The position numbers and the translations under genes were made by a program. Below, piece after piece: positions 8,822-17,106 of a stretch of 64,000 nt of DNA (position 1 is the stretch's first letter; each line of letters begins with the position of its first letter). This DNA is from Streptomyces sp. SCL15-4. Lineage in GTDB: Bacteria > Actinomycetota > Actinomycetes > Streptomycetales > Streptomycetaceae. The stretch is taken from assembly GCF_033366695.1 (NCBI RefSeq), contig NZ_JAOBTQ010000001.1:806001-870000 (forward strand), written 5' to 3'. The notes beneath the pieces were generated by a model. That model was not told where the DNA came from, made no database searches, and worked only from the letters and a program-made list of their open reading frames with translations.

Positions 8822-9907
8822 ATGCAATTCGGCATCTACAGCGTCGGAGACGTCACTCCTGATCCGACCACGGGCCGGGTCCCGACCGAGCACGAGCGGA
8901 TCAAGTCGATGGTCCGCATCGCGCTCAAGGCGGAGGAGGTGGGACTCGACGTCTTCGCCACCGGCGAGCACCACAACCCGCCCCACGTGCCCACGTCCCC
9001 CACGACGCTGCTCGGCTACATCGCCGCGCGCACCGAGCGGATCATCCTGTCCACCGCGGTCACGCTGATCACCACGAACGACCCGGTGAAGATCGCCGAG
9101 GACTACGCGCTCTTACAGCATCTGGCCGACGGACGCGTGGACCTGGTGCTCGGCCGGGGCAACACCGCTCCGGTCTACCCGTGGTTCGGCAAGGACATCC
9201 GGCTGGGCATCCCCCTCGCGCTGGAGAACTACGCGCTGCTGCACCGGCTCTGGCGCGAGGAGGAGGTGAACTGGCACGGCAAGTTCCGTACACCGCTGAG
9301 CCATTTCACCGCCACGCCCCGCCCGCTGGACGGCGTGCCCCCGTTCGTCTGGCACGGCTCGATCCGCAGTCCGGAGATCGCCGTGCAGGCCGGCCACTAC
9401 GGCGACGGGTTCTTCGCCAGCAACATCCTGTGGCCCAAGGAGCACTTCCAGGACCTCATCGCGCTCTACCGGCACCACTACGCGGAGAGCGGGCACGGCC
9501 GGCCCGAGCAGGCCGTCGTCGGCCTCGGCGGGCAGGCCTTCATGCGCAAGAACTCGCAGGACGCCATCAGGGAGTTCCGGCCGTACTTCGACAACGCGCC
9601 GGTGTACGGGCACGGCCCGTCCCTGGAGGACTTCATGGAGATCACCCCGCTGTCCGTGGGCAGTCCGCAGCAGGTGATCGAGAAGACCCTGCGGTTCCGT
9701 GAGTACTTCGGCGACTATCAGCGGCAGATGTTCAACATGGACCACGCCGGGCTGCCGTTGAAGACCGTGCTGGAGCAACTGGACATGCTCGGCGAGGTGG
9801 TTCAGGTGCTGCGCAAGGAGTTCGCGAACCAGCGCCCCGCCGGGGTCGCCGAGCCGCCGGTGCACCCGGCCGTGGCGGCCCGGCGCCAGGAGACCGCGGC
9901 CGGCTAG
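8822..9907 (+). CDS. LLM-class FMN-dependent monooxygenase/oxidoreductase
   Basis: A 361-residue luciferase-like TIM-barrel flavoenzyme. Family features are MQFGIYSVGDVTPDP at the first strand, EEVGLDVFATGEHH for the second strand/flavin region, the AEDYALLQHLADGRVDLVLGRG segment, and SVGSPQQVIEKTL near the C-terminus. Such proteins use reduced FMN (or F420) and oxygen; specificity cannot be predicted. The ATG at 8822 follows GAGGAG by 7 nt; the longer open frame upstream overlaps arsR and is not real. It shares a strand with ArsR. The flavin reductase at 12196-12696 could supply FMNH2. Confidence 0.9.
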   Translation: MQFGIYSVGDVTPDPTTGRVPTEHERIKSMVRIALKAEEVGLDVFATGEHHNPPHVPTSPTTLLGYIAARTERIILSTAVTLITTNDPVKIAEDYALLQHLADGRVDLVLGRGNTAPVYPWFGKDIRLGIPLALENYALLHRLWREEEVNWHGKFRTPLSHFTATPRPLDGVPPFVWHGSIRSPEIAVQAGHYGDGFFASNILWPKEHFQDLIALYRHHYAESGHGRPEQAVVGLGGQAFMRKNSQDAIREFRPYFDNAPVYGHGPSLEDFMEITPLSVGSPQQVIEKTLRFREYFGDYQRQMFNMDHAGLPLKTVLEQLDMLGEVVQVLRKEFANQRPAGVAEPPVHPAVAARRQETAAG

Positions 9908-9930
9908 CCCGTCTTCCGTGCGTCGTCGCA

Positions 9931-9973
9931 GGCCGGCGGCCGGTTCCCGTTCTCCGGGGGCCGGCCGCCGGCC
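9931..9973. terminator. Stem-loop terminator after LLM gene
   Basis: A perfect 13-bp inverted repeat (arms 9931-9943 and 9961-9973) with a 17-nt loop, 23 bp after the stop of the LLM gene and between convergent genes. There is no U-tract, as is common in Streptomyces. Confidence 0.75.
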
Positions 9974-10052
9974 CGTCGGCGTGCCGGAGCGGGCCGGGTG
10001 TACGGGCCGGGCGGGCGGGCGTCATGACCGTACGGTGGCGCGCCAAGCAGGC

Positions 10053-10083
10053 GGCCCCCAGGACCGGGCGGGTCCTGGGGGCC
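10053..10083. terminator. Stem-loop terminator of the methyltransferase operon
   Basis: A perfect 13-bp inverted repeat (GGCCCCCAGGACC at 10053-10065, its complement at 10071-10083) with a 5-nt loop, 51 bp downstream of the minus-strand O-methyltransferase stop. It faces the terminator at 9931-9973, so the convergent pair is insulated in both directions. Confidence 0.82.
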
Positions 10084-10134
10084 GTCGCCGCGCGCGGGCC
10101 GGGGGAAGCGGCGCGGCGGGGTGGGAGCGGTGCG

Positions 10135-11160
10135 TCAGGGCTTACGGGCGACCAGCACGCCGTTGGCCCCCTGGCCTTCGAAGGGGGTCACGCCCTCCGG
10201 CTTCAGGCCGAACTCCTCCATCCAGGCGGAGTACTCGGCCGCGGTGTAGTTGCGGCCCCAGGTCTCGATGAGCATGTTCAGGCTCATCAGCGCCGCGGGC
10301 GCCGGACCGCGCTTGTCGTCGGCGACGAACGACTCCGTGATCAGCAGGACGCCGCCGGAGGACAGCGCCTCCGCACAGGAACGCAGGATCTTGCGGGCGT
10401 CCTCCACGCTCCAGTCGTGCAGGATGTTGGAGAGCAGGATCGCGTCGTAACCGCTCGGCACGCCGCCGACCTTGAAGAAGTCACCGCTGGCGAAGGAGAT
10501 GCGGTCCGCCAGACCGGCCTTCTCCACCCGGGGCTTGGTCAGGTCGCACACGAACGGCAGGTCGAAGACGGTCGTCTTCAGGTGCGGGTAGCGGTTGCAC
10601 AGCTCGATGTCGTACGCCGCGCCGCCGCCGCCCACGTCCAGCAGCGTCTTGATCGAGGTGAAGTCGAAGTGCTCGGCGAGCTGGCCGGCGGTGTACGCGG
10701 ACAGCGAGTGCATCGCGTCCCAGAAGTGCTCCTTGACCACCGGGTCGTCCGGCTCGAACAGCGAGCCCTGGTTCTCCACGTCCCAGGTGTAGGGGCGGTT
10801 GCCGCGCAGCGAGTCGAGCATCTTGACGTAGGCGGGATACTCGTGCTTGTCCACCAGCGTGACCCAGCCGCCGAAGTACCGCGGCTTGCCCTTGACCAGG
10901 AACTCCTCGGACAGCGGGGTGTTGTGGTAGGTGTCATCGTCGTCGAGCCGCAGCAGGTCGAGCGAGACGAGCGCGGTGAGCAGCAGCTCCGCGGGACGCT
11001 CGTCGATGCCGTGGCGTTCGGCGAAGGCGGCGAGGGTCGTGCTGCCGTCCCCGGCCAGCTCGGTGAAAAGCTCCAGCTCCGTGGCCAGTCCGAGCGCCTT
11101 GAACGCGTAGACGCCGAGGGTCAGGTCCATCAGAGGGGTCGGGGTGAGGGGCGAAGTCAT
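10135..11160 (-). CDS. SAM-dependent O-methyltransferase (plant-type, AdoMet_MTase_2)
   Basis: A 341-residue small-molecule methyltransferase. A winged-helix dimerisation domain occupies about 1-100, then the Rossmann domain with SAM motif LLDVGGGG (173-180), acidic VFDLP (198-202) and SNILHDW with the putative catalytic base His248. Length and architecture match antibiotic O-methyltransferases acting on hydroxylated rings. The ATG at 11160 has GGAGG 6 nt upstream; the longer open frame to 11334 is excluded. It is the distal gene of the operon that starts near 16902, 127 bp after the Gfo/Idh gene. The SAM cycle operon 4 kb away could supply its donor. The substrate is unknown, and N- or C-methylation cannot be excluded. 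Confidence 0.92.
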   Translation of the reverse strand: MTSPLTPTPLMDLTLGVYAFKALGLATELELFTELAGDGSTTLAAFAERHGIDERPAELLLTALVSLDLLRLDDDDTYHNTPLSEEFLVKGKPRYFGGWVTLVDKHEYPAYVKMLDSLRGNRPYTWDVENQGSLFEPDDPVVKEHFWDAMHSLSAYTAGQLAEHFDFTSIKTLLDVGGGGAAYDIELCNRYPHLKTTVFDLPFVCDLTKPRVEKAGLADRISFASGDFFKVGGVPSGYDAILLSNILHDWSVEDARKILRSCAEALSSGGVLLITESFVADDKRGPAPAALMSLNMLIETWGRNYTAAEYSAWMEEFGLKPEGVTPFEGQGANGVLVARKP

Positions 11161-11287
11161 GTAGGTCCTCCGTTGCTCTTCGATGGCGTGGAGCTGCTCG
11201 ACTCGCTTCGACAGTACGAGTACTGGCGAACTCTCTCCAGAGGGTGCGAGGCGAGCCGCGACGACTTTGGGAGGTAAGGCGGTCGGT

Positions 11288-12199
11288 CTACTCCGGCTCG
11301 GCGCGCGCCGCCAGGTCGATGGCGTCCAGGACACGGGCGGTGCGCACGATCTCCCGGGCGGTGGGCGGCTCCCACCCGAGGTTCCCCCTCAGCTGGCCGA
11401 GGAAGGCCTCCAGCGCGGCTCCGGCCCGCAGCCGCGGTTCGACGGTCACGCTGGCGTGCGTCCCCTCGATGTGCAGGAGCATCCCGCCGGGCCGGGACGT
11501 CCAGCCCGCCTGGAGGGTCACCGGGACGCCGCCCCAGGACAGGACCGCCGCGCCGCCCACGTTCAGGTCGGTGCCGGGCCGGCCGAGGTAGGACGCGCCG
11601 CACACCCGCAGGCCGGCCGAGGGGTCCAGCCATTCCAGCAGGTCGACCAGGTGGACCGCGAGGTCGGCGAAGGCACCCGCGGCGCCGTGCCGTTCGGCCA
11701 GCATCCAGGCGGCGGACCCGGTGAACACGTCGTCGAGCAGGCCCGGGTGGGTGAAGCGGAGGTGCACGCCCGCCAGCTCGCCCAGGGCGCGGTCGGCCAG
11801 CTTGGCGCGCACCTCCCTCAGTTCGGGTGCGCAGCGCAGGAACATCGCGGTGGTGACCGGGCGTTCGGCCGCCGCGAGCAGCACCGCGAGCCGGCCGGTC
11901 TCCTCGGCGGAGGACGCCAGCGGCTTCTCGATCAGCGCCGGGACGCGCGCTCGCACGGCCTGGCGCAGCAGGGTGCCGTGCTGGGCCGTGGTGGAGACGA
12001 TCACGGCCGCGTCGGCCCGGGCCAGCGCCTCGGCCGCGTCCGTCGAGGGTTCGATGCCGGCCACCGGTGAGGGGCGGTCGCTGTAGACGGCGGCCAGCGC
12101 GGCCCGCGGGTCGCGGGCGACCACCTCCAGGTAGTCCGGGAGGTGCACGTGGTCCGTCCCGAGCACCGCGAGCCGGAGCACGGCCGTGGCTGGGGTCAT
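11288..12199 (-). CDS. Gfo/Idh/MocA-family oxidoreductase
   Basis: A 303-residue NAD(P)-dependent oxidoreductase. The N-terminal Rossmann strand (LRLAVLGTDHVHLPDYL) departs from the usual GxGxxG, whereas the family EKP motif is present in ALIEKPLASS. The C-terminal half has the usual substrate domain with GAFADLAVHLVDLLEWL. Family members oxidise or reduce sugars, cyclitols and some biliverdin- or amino-acid-like substrates; relatives occur in ansamycin aminoshikimate clusters, though no aminoshikimate genes are visible here. The start overlaps the flavin-reductase stop by 4 bp, so the two are translationally coupled. The loosened glycine motif may mean altered cofactor use. Confidence 0.85.
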   Translation of the reverse strand: MTPATAVLRLAVLGTDHVHLPDYLEVVARDPRAALAAVYSDRPSPVAGIEPSTDAAEALARADAAVIVSTTAQHGTLLRQAVRARVPALIEKPLASSAEETGRLAVLLAAAERPVTTAMFLRCAPELREVRAKLADRALGELAGVHLRFTHPGLLDDVFTGSAAWMLAERHGAAGAFADLAVHLVDLLEWLDPSAGLRVCGASYLGRPGTDLNVGGAAVLSWGGVPVTLQAGWTSRPGGMLLHIEGTHASVTVEPRLRAGAALEAFLGQLRGNLGWEPPTAREIVRTARVLDAIDLAARAEPE

Positions 12200-12696
12200 C
12201 CGGTCGCGGCCATCTGGTCGTTGGGGACGGGCCGGCCGAACGCGCGGTCGGTGTAGACGAGGGGCGCGCGATCGCCCGCGTGGGTCGCCTCGACCCGGCC
12301 GACGAGGATGCTGTGGTCGCCTCCGTCCAGGATCTCGTGGGTGGTGCAGGCGATACGGGCCGCCGCCTCCGGCAGTCCGGGCAGGCCGAGTTCGCAGGGC
12401 GTCATGTCGCCGGCCTCGAACCGGTCCACGCCCGAGGTCGCGAAGCGCAGGGCGACGTCGCTCTGGTCGTGGGCGAGCACGTTGATGAGGAAGTGCGAGG
12501 CGGAGGTGAAGGCGCCGTGTGTGCTCGCGCCCTTGTCCAGGCAGATGAGCACGAGCGGCGGGTCGAGGGACAGCGAGGAGAAGGAACTTCCGGTGAAGCC
12601 CCACCGCCGCCCGGACGCGTCGGCCGTGGTGGCCACCGTGACAGGGGCGGGTACGCGGGACATGGTCCGGGTGAAGGCGAGGCGGTCGACAGGCAT
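12196..12696 (-). CDS. NAD(P)H:flavin reductase (monooxygenase component)
   Basis: A 166-residue flavin-reductase-like split beta-barrel. It begins FTRTMSRVPAPVTVATT, followed by GFTGSSFSSLSLDPPLVLICLD, the flavin-binding signature of two-component monooxygenase reductases (HpaC, HsaB and VlmR type). GGDHSILVGRVEA comes later. It should generate free FMNH2 or FADH2 for a partner oxygenase. The best partner is the acyl-CoA-dehydrogenase-like monooxygenase at 15703-16902 in the same operon; the LLM protein is a second candidate. Its stop overlaps the next start by 4 bp. About 280 bp of GC-rich sequence without a gene separate it from the trehalose phosphate synthase upstream. Confidence 0.92.
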   Translation of the reverse strand: MPVDRLAFTRTMSRVPAPVTVATTADASGRRWGFTGSSFSSLSLDPPLVLICLDKGASTHGAFTSASHFLINVLAHDQSDVALRFATSGVDRFEAGDMTPCELGLPGLPEAAARIACTTHEILDGGDHSILVGRVEATHAGDRAPLVYTDRAFGRPVPNDQMAATG

Positions 12697-12974
12697 GCGA
12701 TATCCGTTCGTGTGTGGGGCGTGGGCGGGCGGAGGTGAGGGGTGGGCGCGCGCCGTCCGCCGGGGCGCCGCGCGGGGCTCGCGCGCGGCGCCGCCGCCCG
12801 GCGAGGGGCGGCCGGGCAGGGCTGTCCGTCCCCGCCACGGCCCGCACGGCCGGTACCCCGCTGTCCGGGCGGCGCGGCCCCGTCGCCGCGCCGCCGCGGT
12901 ATGCGCCCGGTGCGCCCGTGTCCGGCCGGCCGCCGCTCGGCGGCGGACGGCGCGGCGCCGGGCGGCGCCTGCGG

Positions 12975-14513
12975 TCAGGCGGTCCGGCGCACGGGCTCGT
13001 CGACCGGCGTCCGGTCCTCGAGCGTGCTGAGGAAGGACTGTGCCCAGTGCCCCACGTCGTGGGTGAGCACTTGGCTGCGCAGCGCGCTCATCCGGCGGCC
13101 CGCCTCGGCCCGGCTGATGGTCAGGGCCTTCTCCAGGCCCGACTTCACCTCCTCCAGATGGTAGGGATTGACCTGGAAGGCGCTGGTCAGTTCGGCCGCG
13201 GCGCCGGCGAACTCGCTGAGCACCAGGGCGCCTTGGAGATCGTGCCGGCAGGCGACGTACTCCTTGGCGACGAGGTTCATCCCGTCGCGCAGCGGAGTGA
13301 CGAGCATGACGTCGGCCGCGCAGTACAGGGCGGCGAGTTCCTCACGGCCGACCGAGGTGTGCAGATAGTGCACGGCCGGCTGGCCGACGCGGCCGAACTC
13401 GCCGTTGATCCGGCCGACGGTGCGCTCGATGTCCTCCCGCATGCGCAGGTAGTGCTCGACGCGTTCCCGGCTGGGCGTGGCGATCTGCACCATCGTGGTC
13501 GACTCGGCGGTGACGCGGCCCTCGGCCAGCAGCTCGTGCAGCGCGCGCAGCCGGATGTCGATGCCCTTGGTGTAGTCGAGCCGGTCGACGCCGAGCACGA
13601 TCTTGCGGGGGTTGCCCAGCTGCGCGCGGATCTGCTCCGCCCGCCGCCGCACGTCGTCGCGCCGGGCCAGCCGGTCCAGGTCGGCGGCGTCGATGGAGAT
13701 GGGGAACGCGCCCACCTTCACGGTCCGCCGGCCGGCCGGGGACTCCGCGACGCTGAGGAGTCCGGGTTCGTCCCCGACGTCGGACACGGCGCGCTCCTCG
13801 CGCACTCCGGTCAGCCGCCGGGCGAGCCACTGGAAGTTGCGGGCGCCGCCCGGGCGGTGGAAGCCGACGAGGTCCGCGCCCAGCAGGCCTTCGATCAGCT
13901 GGGTGCGCCAGGGCACCTGCATGAACAGCTCGACCGGGGGAAACGGGATGTGCAGGAAGAAACCGATCCGCAGGTCGGGCCGCATCTCCCGCAGCATCGC
14001 GGGCACCAGCTGCAACTGGTAGTCCTGCACCCAGACCGTGGCCCCGGGTCCGCTGATGTCAGCGGTGGCCTGGGCGAACTTGCGGTTGACGTGGACGTAG
14101 GCGTCCCACCAGCTACGGCGGTAGCGGGGCGGCATGATCACGTCGTGGTAGAGCGGCCACAGGGTCGCGTTGGAGAAGCCCTCGTAGAAGCCGTCGACCT
14201 CGTCGGCGGTCAACGCGACCGGGTAGAGCAGCAGTCCGTCGTGCTGCCAGGCGTGGGTCGGAGTGCCGGCCGTCTCCGCGGAGCCGGGCCAGCCCACCCA
14301 GGCGCCCCGATGGGTGCGCAGGAACGGTTCCAGCGCGTTCACCAGGCCGCCGGGGCTGCGCCGCCAGCGCCGGCGACCGCCGTCGGTGCCGTCGTCCTCC
14401 AGGCTCACGGGCAGCCGGTTGGCCACCACGACGAGCCCGGCACCGGCTGCGGGCGGCGAGGAGCCCTGCGGAGCGAGCGTCTCCTGCGCCGCGTCCGTCG
14501 GCAGTGGTCTCAT
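12975..14513 (-). CDS. otsA: Trehalose-6-phosphate synthase (GT20)
   Basis: A 512-residue GT-B glycosyltransferase that makes trehalose-6-phosphate from a nucleotide-glucose and glucose-6-phosphate. Signatures include [59 protein letters not shown] (donor phosphate Arg/Lys) and [18 protein letters not shown]. All match ordinary actinobacterial OtsA. I therefore do not favour a pseudo-glycosyltransferase of the VldE type, which is the alternative suggested by the surrounding cluster. No otsB phosphatase lies nearby. The ATG overlaps the dehydrogenase stop by 4 bp (ATGA), which ties it firmly to the biosynthetic operon. Confidence 0.9.
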   Translation of the reverse strand: MRPLPTDAAQETLAPQGSSPPAAGAGLVVVANRLPVSLEDDGTDGGRRRWRRSPGGLVNALEPFLRTHRGAWVGWPGSAETAGTPTHAWQHDGLLLYPVALTADEVDGFYEGFSNATLWPLYHDVIMPPRYRRSWWDAYVHVNRKFAQATADISGPGATVWVQDYQLQLVPAMLREMRPDLRIGFFLHIPFPPVELFMQVPWRTQLIEGLLGADLVGFHRPGGARNFQWLARRLTGVREERAVSDVGDEPGLLSVAESPAGRRTVKVGAFPISIDAADLDRLARRDDVRRRAEQIRAQLGNPRKIVLGVDRLDYTKGIDIRLRALHELLAEGRVTAESTTMVQIATPSRERVEHYLRMREDIERTVGRINGEFGRVGQPAVHYLHTSVGREELAALYCAADVMLVTPLRDGMNLVAKEYVACRHDLQGALVLSEFAGAAAELTSAFQVNPYHLEEVKSGLEKALTISRAEAGRRMSALRSQVLTHDVGHWAQSFLSTLEDRTPVDEPVRRTA

Positions 14514-15580
14514 CGCCGGAAGTCGACGATGGTCTTGAGGTCGGTGGTGGAGCGGTAGTTCTCGAAGATGTCCACCAGGCCGTCGTAGTCGTCGAACCGG
14601 TGCACGGTCGACAGCAGCGCCTTGCCGTTCACGACGCCCGACCGCAGCATCTGCATGGCGGAGGCGATCACGTTCGCGCTCTTGTGCATCGGGAAGCTGG
14701 TGACGTCGAAGGGCGCGGAGCGGATGGTGATGCCCTTGGCGAGCATCAGCCAGGTGTCGAACTTCTGCATCTCCTGGGAGGCGCCGTAGAGGATGTAGCG
14801 TCCGCCGGCCTTGAGCTTGCGCATGGCGACGCGGCGCGGGTCCTTGTTCTCGTCCTCGACCCGCACGGTGGGCAGGGCGTCGAAGACGTAGTCGAAGGTG
14901 CCGTCCTCGACGGTCTCGATCAGCTCGTCGGGCAGGTACGCCTTCTGCGAGAACTGGTCCTCGGCGAAGACGTTGCGGGCCGGGTTGTTGTCGACCGAGA
15001 CGACGGAGTTGGGGGCCAGCAGGCGCCGGATGATGCTGCCCGCGATGACGCCGATCGGTCCGGTGCCCATGATGAGGACCCGGTCGCCGATGCGCGGCGG
15101 GTTGGACAGCACCGAGCGCAGCGCGCCGGTCACCGGCTCGATGAAGGAGGCCTCGAGGTCGCTCATGTCCTCGGGGATCTTCACGGCCGCCGCGTGGTGG
15201 TCGTCGTTGAAGTTGCGGTCGGCGGCGAAGACGTCTTCCTTGACCTGGCCGGAGAAGATCGGCCGGACGGTGCGGTACTCGGCGAAGCCGCCGAAGTCCG
15301 TCTGACCCCAGTACACGATCCGGTCGCCGATCCGGATGTCGGTGCCGCTGCTGTCGAAGTCCGCGCCTATGTCGACGATCTCGCCGAGGTACTCGTGTCC
15401 GAGGATCACCGGGTACTCGGACGGGAAGAGGTGTCCTTCGAAGAAGGAGATGTCGGTCGAGCAGATCGACACGCAGCGGGTCTTCATCAGCAGCCCGTCC
15501 GCCGGGGTGGCGGGGATGGGCAGGTCGGCCAGCACCGTCTTGCGCGGGGCGAGGAGTTGCACGGCCTTCATCGTCTGCAT
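14510..15580 (-). CDS. Zinc-type medium-chain dehydrogenase
   Basis: A 356-residue MDR-superfamily protein. Catalytic zinc ligands are Cys40 (VSICSTD), His62-Glu63 (GHEYLGE) and Glu148 (FIEPVTGAL); the NAD(P) motif is GTGPIG (172-177). The four-cysteine structural zinc loop is absent: the segment after GDRIVYW reads [11 protein letters not shown]. That absence suits sugar- or cyclitol-type dehydrogenases rather than ethanol dehydrogenases. The ATG at 15580 has GAGGA about 8 nt upstream. It is coupled by a 4-bp overlap to otsA and lies 122 bp after the flavin monooxygenase, with a stem-loop between. The substrate is unknown. Confidence 0.87.
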   Translation of the reverse strand: MQTMKAVQLLAPRKTVLADLPIPATPADGLLMKTRCVSICSTDISFFEGHLFPSEYPVILGHEYLGEIVDIGADFDSSGTDIRIGDRIVYWGQTDFGGFAEYRTVRPIFSGQVKEDVFAADRNFNDDHHAAAVKIPEDMSDLEASFIEPVTGALRSVLSNPPRIGDRVLIMGTGPIGVIAGSIIRRLLAPNSVVSVDNNPARNVFAEDQFSQKAYLPDELIETVEDGTFDYVFDALPTVRVEDENKDPRRVAMRKLKAGGRYILYGASQEMQKFDTWLMLAKGITIRSAPFDVTSFPMHKSANVIASAMQMLRSGVVNGKALLSTVHRFDDYDGLVDIFENYRSTTDLKTIVDFRR

Positions 15581-15644
15581 GAGTGAGTCCTCGTCATGTG
15601 GTGGGGCGTGGTGTCGGTCGGGCGTGCGGGGCCCTTGGGGGCCG

Positions 15645-15666
15645 GCCGGGCGCCTGGGCGCCCGGC
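15645..15666. terminator. Intra-operon stem-loop
   Basis: A 9-bp stem (15645-15653 with 15658-15666) and 4-nt loop in the 122-bp gap between monooxygenase and dehydrogenase genes. It could attenuate read-through or stabilise the upstream transcript. Confidence 0.45.
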
Positions 15667-15702
15667 GCCGGCCGGTGCGGGAGTGGTGCGGGGGTGGCGC
15701 TG

Positions 15703-16902
15703 CTAGCGCCGCATCACGAGCCGGCCGCCGAGCAGGTACTGGCCGACCGTCTCGAAGTGCATGGAGGAGAGCGTGATGTGCTTCGTGGCCGAGTGGATGT
15801 CGCGGAAGCAGCGCTCCAGCCGGCTGGTGGCGTACACGGAGGTGGCGCCGGCCAGGGTGAACAGCGAGTCCACCGCGGCGACGGACTTCTCGGCGACCGT
15901 CGCGGCGGTCAGGCGCACCAGCGCGGTCAGCGCGTCGCCGCCGTCGGTCCCGTGCGCGGTCACCTGCGCCGCGGCGTGCGCGAGCAGGGTCTCCGCGATG
16001 TGCACCTCTCCCTGGGCGCGGGCCAGCTTCTCCTGCACCGTGTGGCTGGTGGCCAGGGTGCTGGAGGCGCCGGTCGCGGTCTTGCGGGCGGCCAGCGCCT
16101 TGAAGTCGGCGAGGGCGTCCTGGGCCACGCCGAGGGCGGTGGAGGCGGAGGTGAAGGGGCCGAAGTCGTAGTAGCTGATCGGGTAGGCCCGGGAGGGGCG
16201 GTCGGCGGGCGGGCGGTGCATGGCCGAGCCGTCGACGGTGAACTCCTCCGGGACGAACACCTTGTCGACCCGGTAGTGGTTGCTGCCGGTGCCGCGCAGG
16301 CCGACGGTGTACCAGGTGTCGCGGATCTCGGCGTCGGAACGCCGGATGAACAGCATGCGCACGGCCGGTCCGGCGGCGGTCCGGCGGACCTCGCCGCCGT
16401 CGGTGACCGGGGCGGCGCACACCAGCCAGTCGGCGTGGGCCGATCCGCTGGCGAAGGCCCACTCGCCGCTCAGCAGGTAGCCGCCGTCCACCGCCTCGGC
16501 GTTGCCGGAGGGGTTGACGCCGCCCACGACCAGGCCCTCGCTGTCCCGGAAGAGGGTGCGCGAGGTGCTGTCCGGCAGGTAGTCCGACAGGCGTCCGATG
16601 GCGCCCTGGACGCCCATCTGCCAGGCGATGGAGGCGTCGAGCCGGGCGAGCGCCTGGATGATGGCCGAGCCGGTCTCGATGGGCAGCTGCTCGCCGCCGA
16701 ACTCCTTGGAGACCCACATGCGCGGGATGCCCAGGTCGCGCAGTGCCTCGAACACGGGACGGGGGGTGACCCGGTCGTGTTCGGCGCGCTCGCGGTTCTC
16801 CTCGATGACGGGCGCGATCTTCTCCACGCGCGCCAGCCAGTCCTGGGTCTGCTCGGAAGGTGGCGGGCGGAGTATGTCGCCTGCGGCGCCGGCTGAGCTC
16901 AC
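15703..16902 (-). CDS. Acyl-CoA-dehydrogenase-fold flavin monooxygenase (group D)
   Basis: A 399-residue protein of the acyl-CoA dehydrogenase/HpaB-HsaA superfamily. It has an N-terminal helical domain, mid-domain SGEWAFASGSAHADWLVCAA and WYTVGLRGTGSNHYRVDKVFVP, and a C-terminal four-helix bundle ending GGRLVMRR. Proteins of this type with a separate flavin reductase act as hydroxylases or N-oxygenases (HsaA, VlmH, KijD3); a true acyl-CoA dehydrogenase is less likely because no CoA genes are nearby and a reductase is in the operon. I prefer the GTG start at 16902, preceded by GGAG 6 nt upstream. The ATG at 16914 lacks a ribosome site and abuts a palindrome. This is the first gene of the operon. 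Confidence 0.85.
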   Translation of the reverse strand: MSSAGAAGDILRPPPSEQTQDWLARVEKIAPVIEENRERAEHDRVTPRPVFEALRDLGIPRMWVSKEFGGEQLPIETGSAIIQALARLDASIAWQMGVQGAIGRLSDYLPDSTSRTLFRDSEGLVVGGVNPSGNAEAVDGGYLLSGEWAFASGSAHADWLVCAAPVTDGGEVRRTAAGPAVRMLFIRRSDAEIRDTWYTVGLRGTGSNHYRVDKVFVPEEFTVDGSAMHRPPADRPSRAYPISYYDFGPFTSASTALGVAQDALADFKALAARKTATGASSTLATSHTVQEKLARAQGEVHIAETLLAHAAAQVTAHGTDGGDALTALVRLTAATVAEKSVAAVDSLFTLAGATSVYATSRLERCFRDIHSATKHITLSSMHFETVGQYLLGGRLVMRR

Positions 16903-16913
16903 GGGAATCTCCA

Positions 16914-16938
16914 TTCGTAAGTACTACAACTTACGTAC
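16914..16938. promoter_or_regulatory. Palindromic operator at monooxygenase operon start
   Basis: CGTAAGT (16916-16922) and its exact complement ACTTACG (16929-16935) are separated by 6 bp, directly upstream of the operon's first gene. The right arm extends to CTTACGTAC (16930-16938), which also occurs in the ArsR/MFS intergenic region. The low-GC context stands out from its surroundings. Confidence 0.65.
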
Positions 16939-17106
16939 TAAAAGGTACGCAAGTGGGTGGACGGTGAGATCGAAGAACTGGGTGTGGTCCGGGAACGCGG
17001 GGCCGTATCACGCGGATTCACGGTGATTCTTGGGGTTGGCCCTCGGCGAGGGCAACCTCGACTTGCGGAAGTCGCAGGGCGTATCGGCGCCCGTTTCCGC
17101 GCCGGG

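Noticed and set aside
12975..14513. VldE/ValL-type pseudo-glycosyltransferase.
   Set aside because: The donor-site and DGMNLVAKE motifs match ordinary actinobacterial OtsA and no cyclitol synthase gene is in the window.
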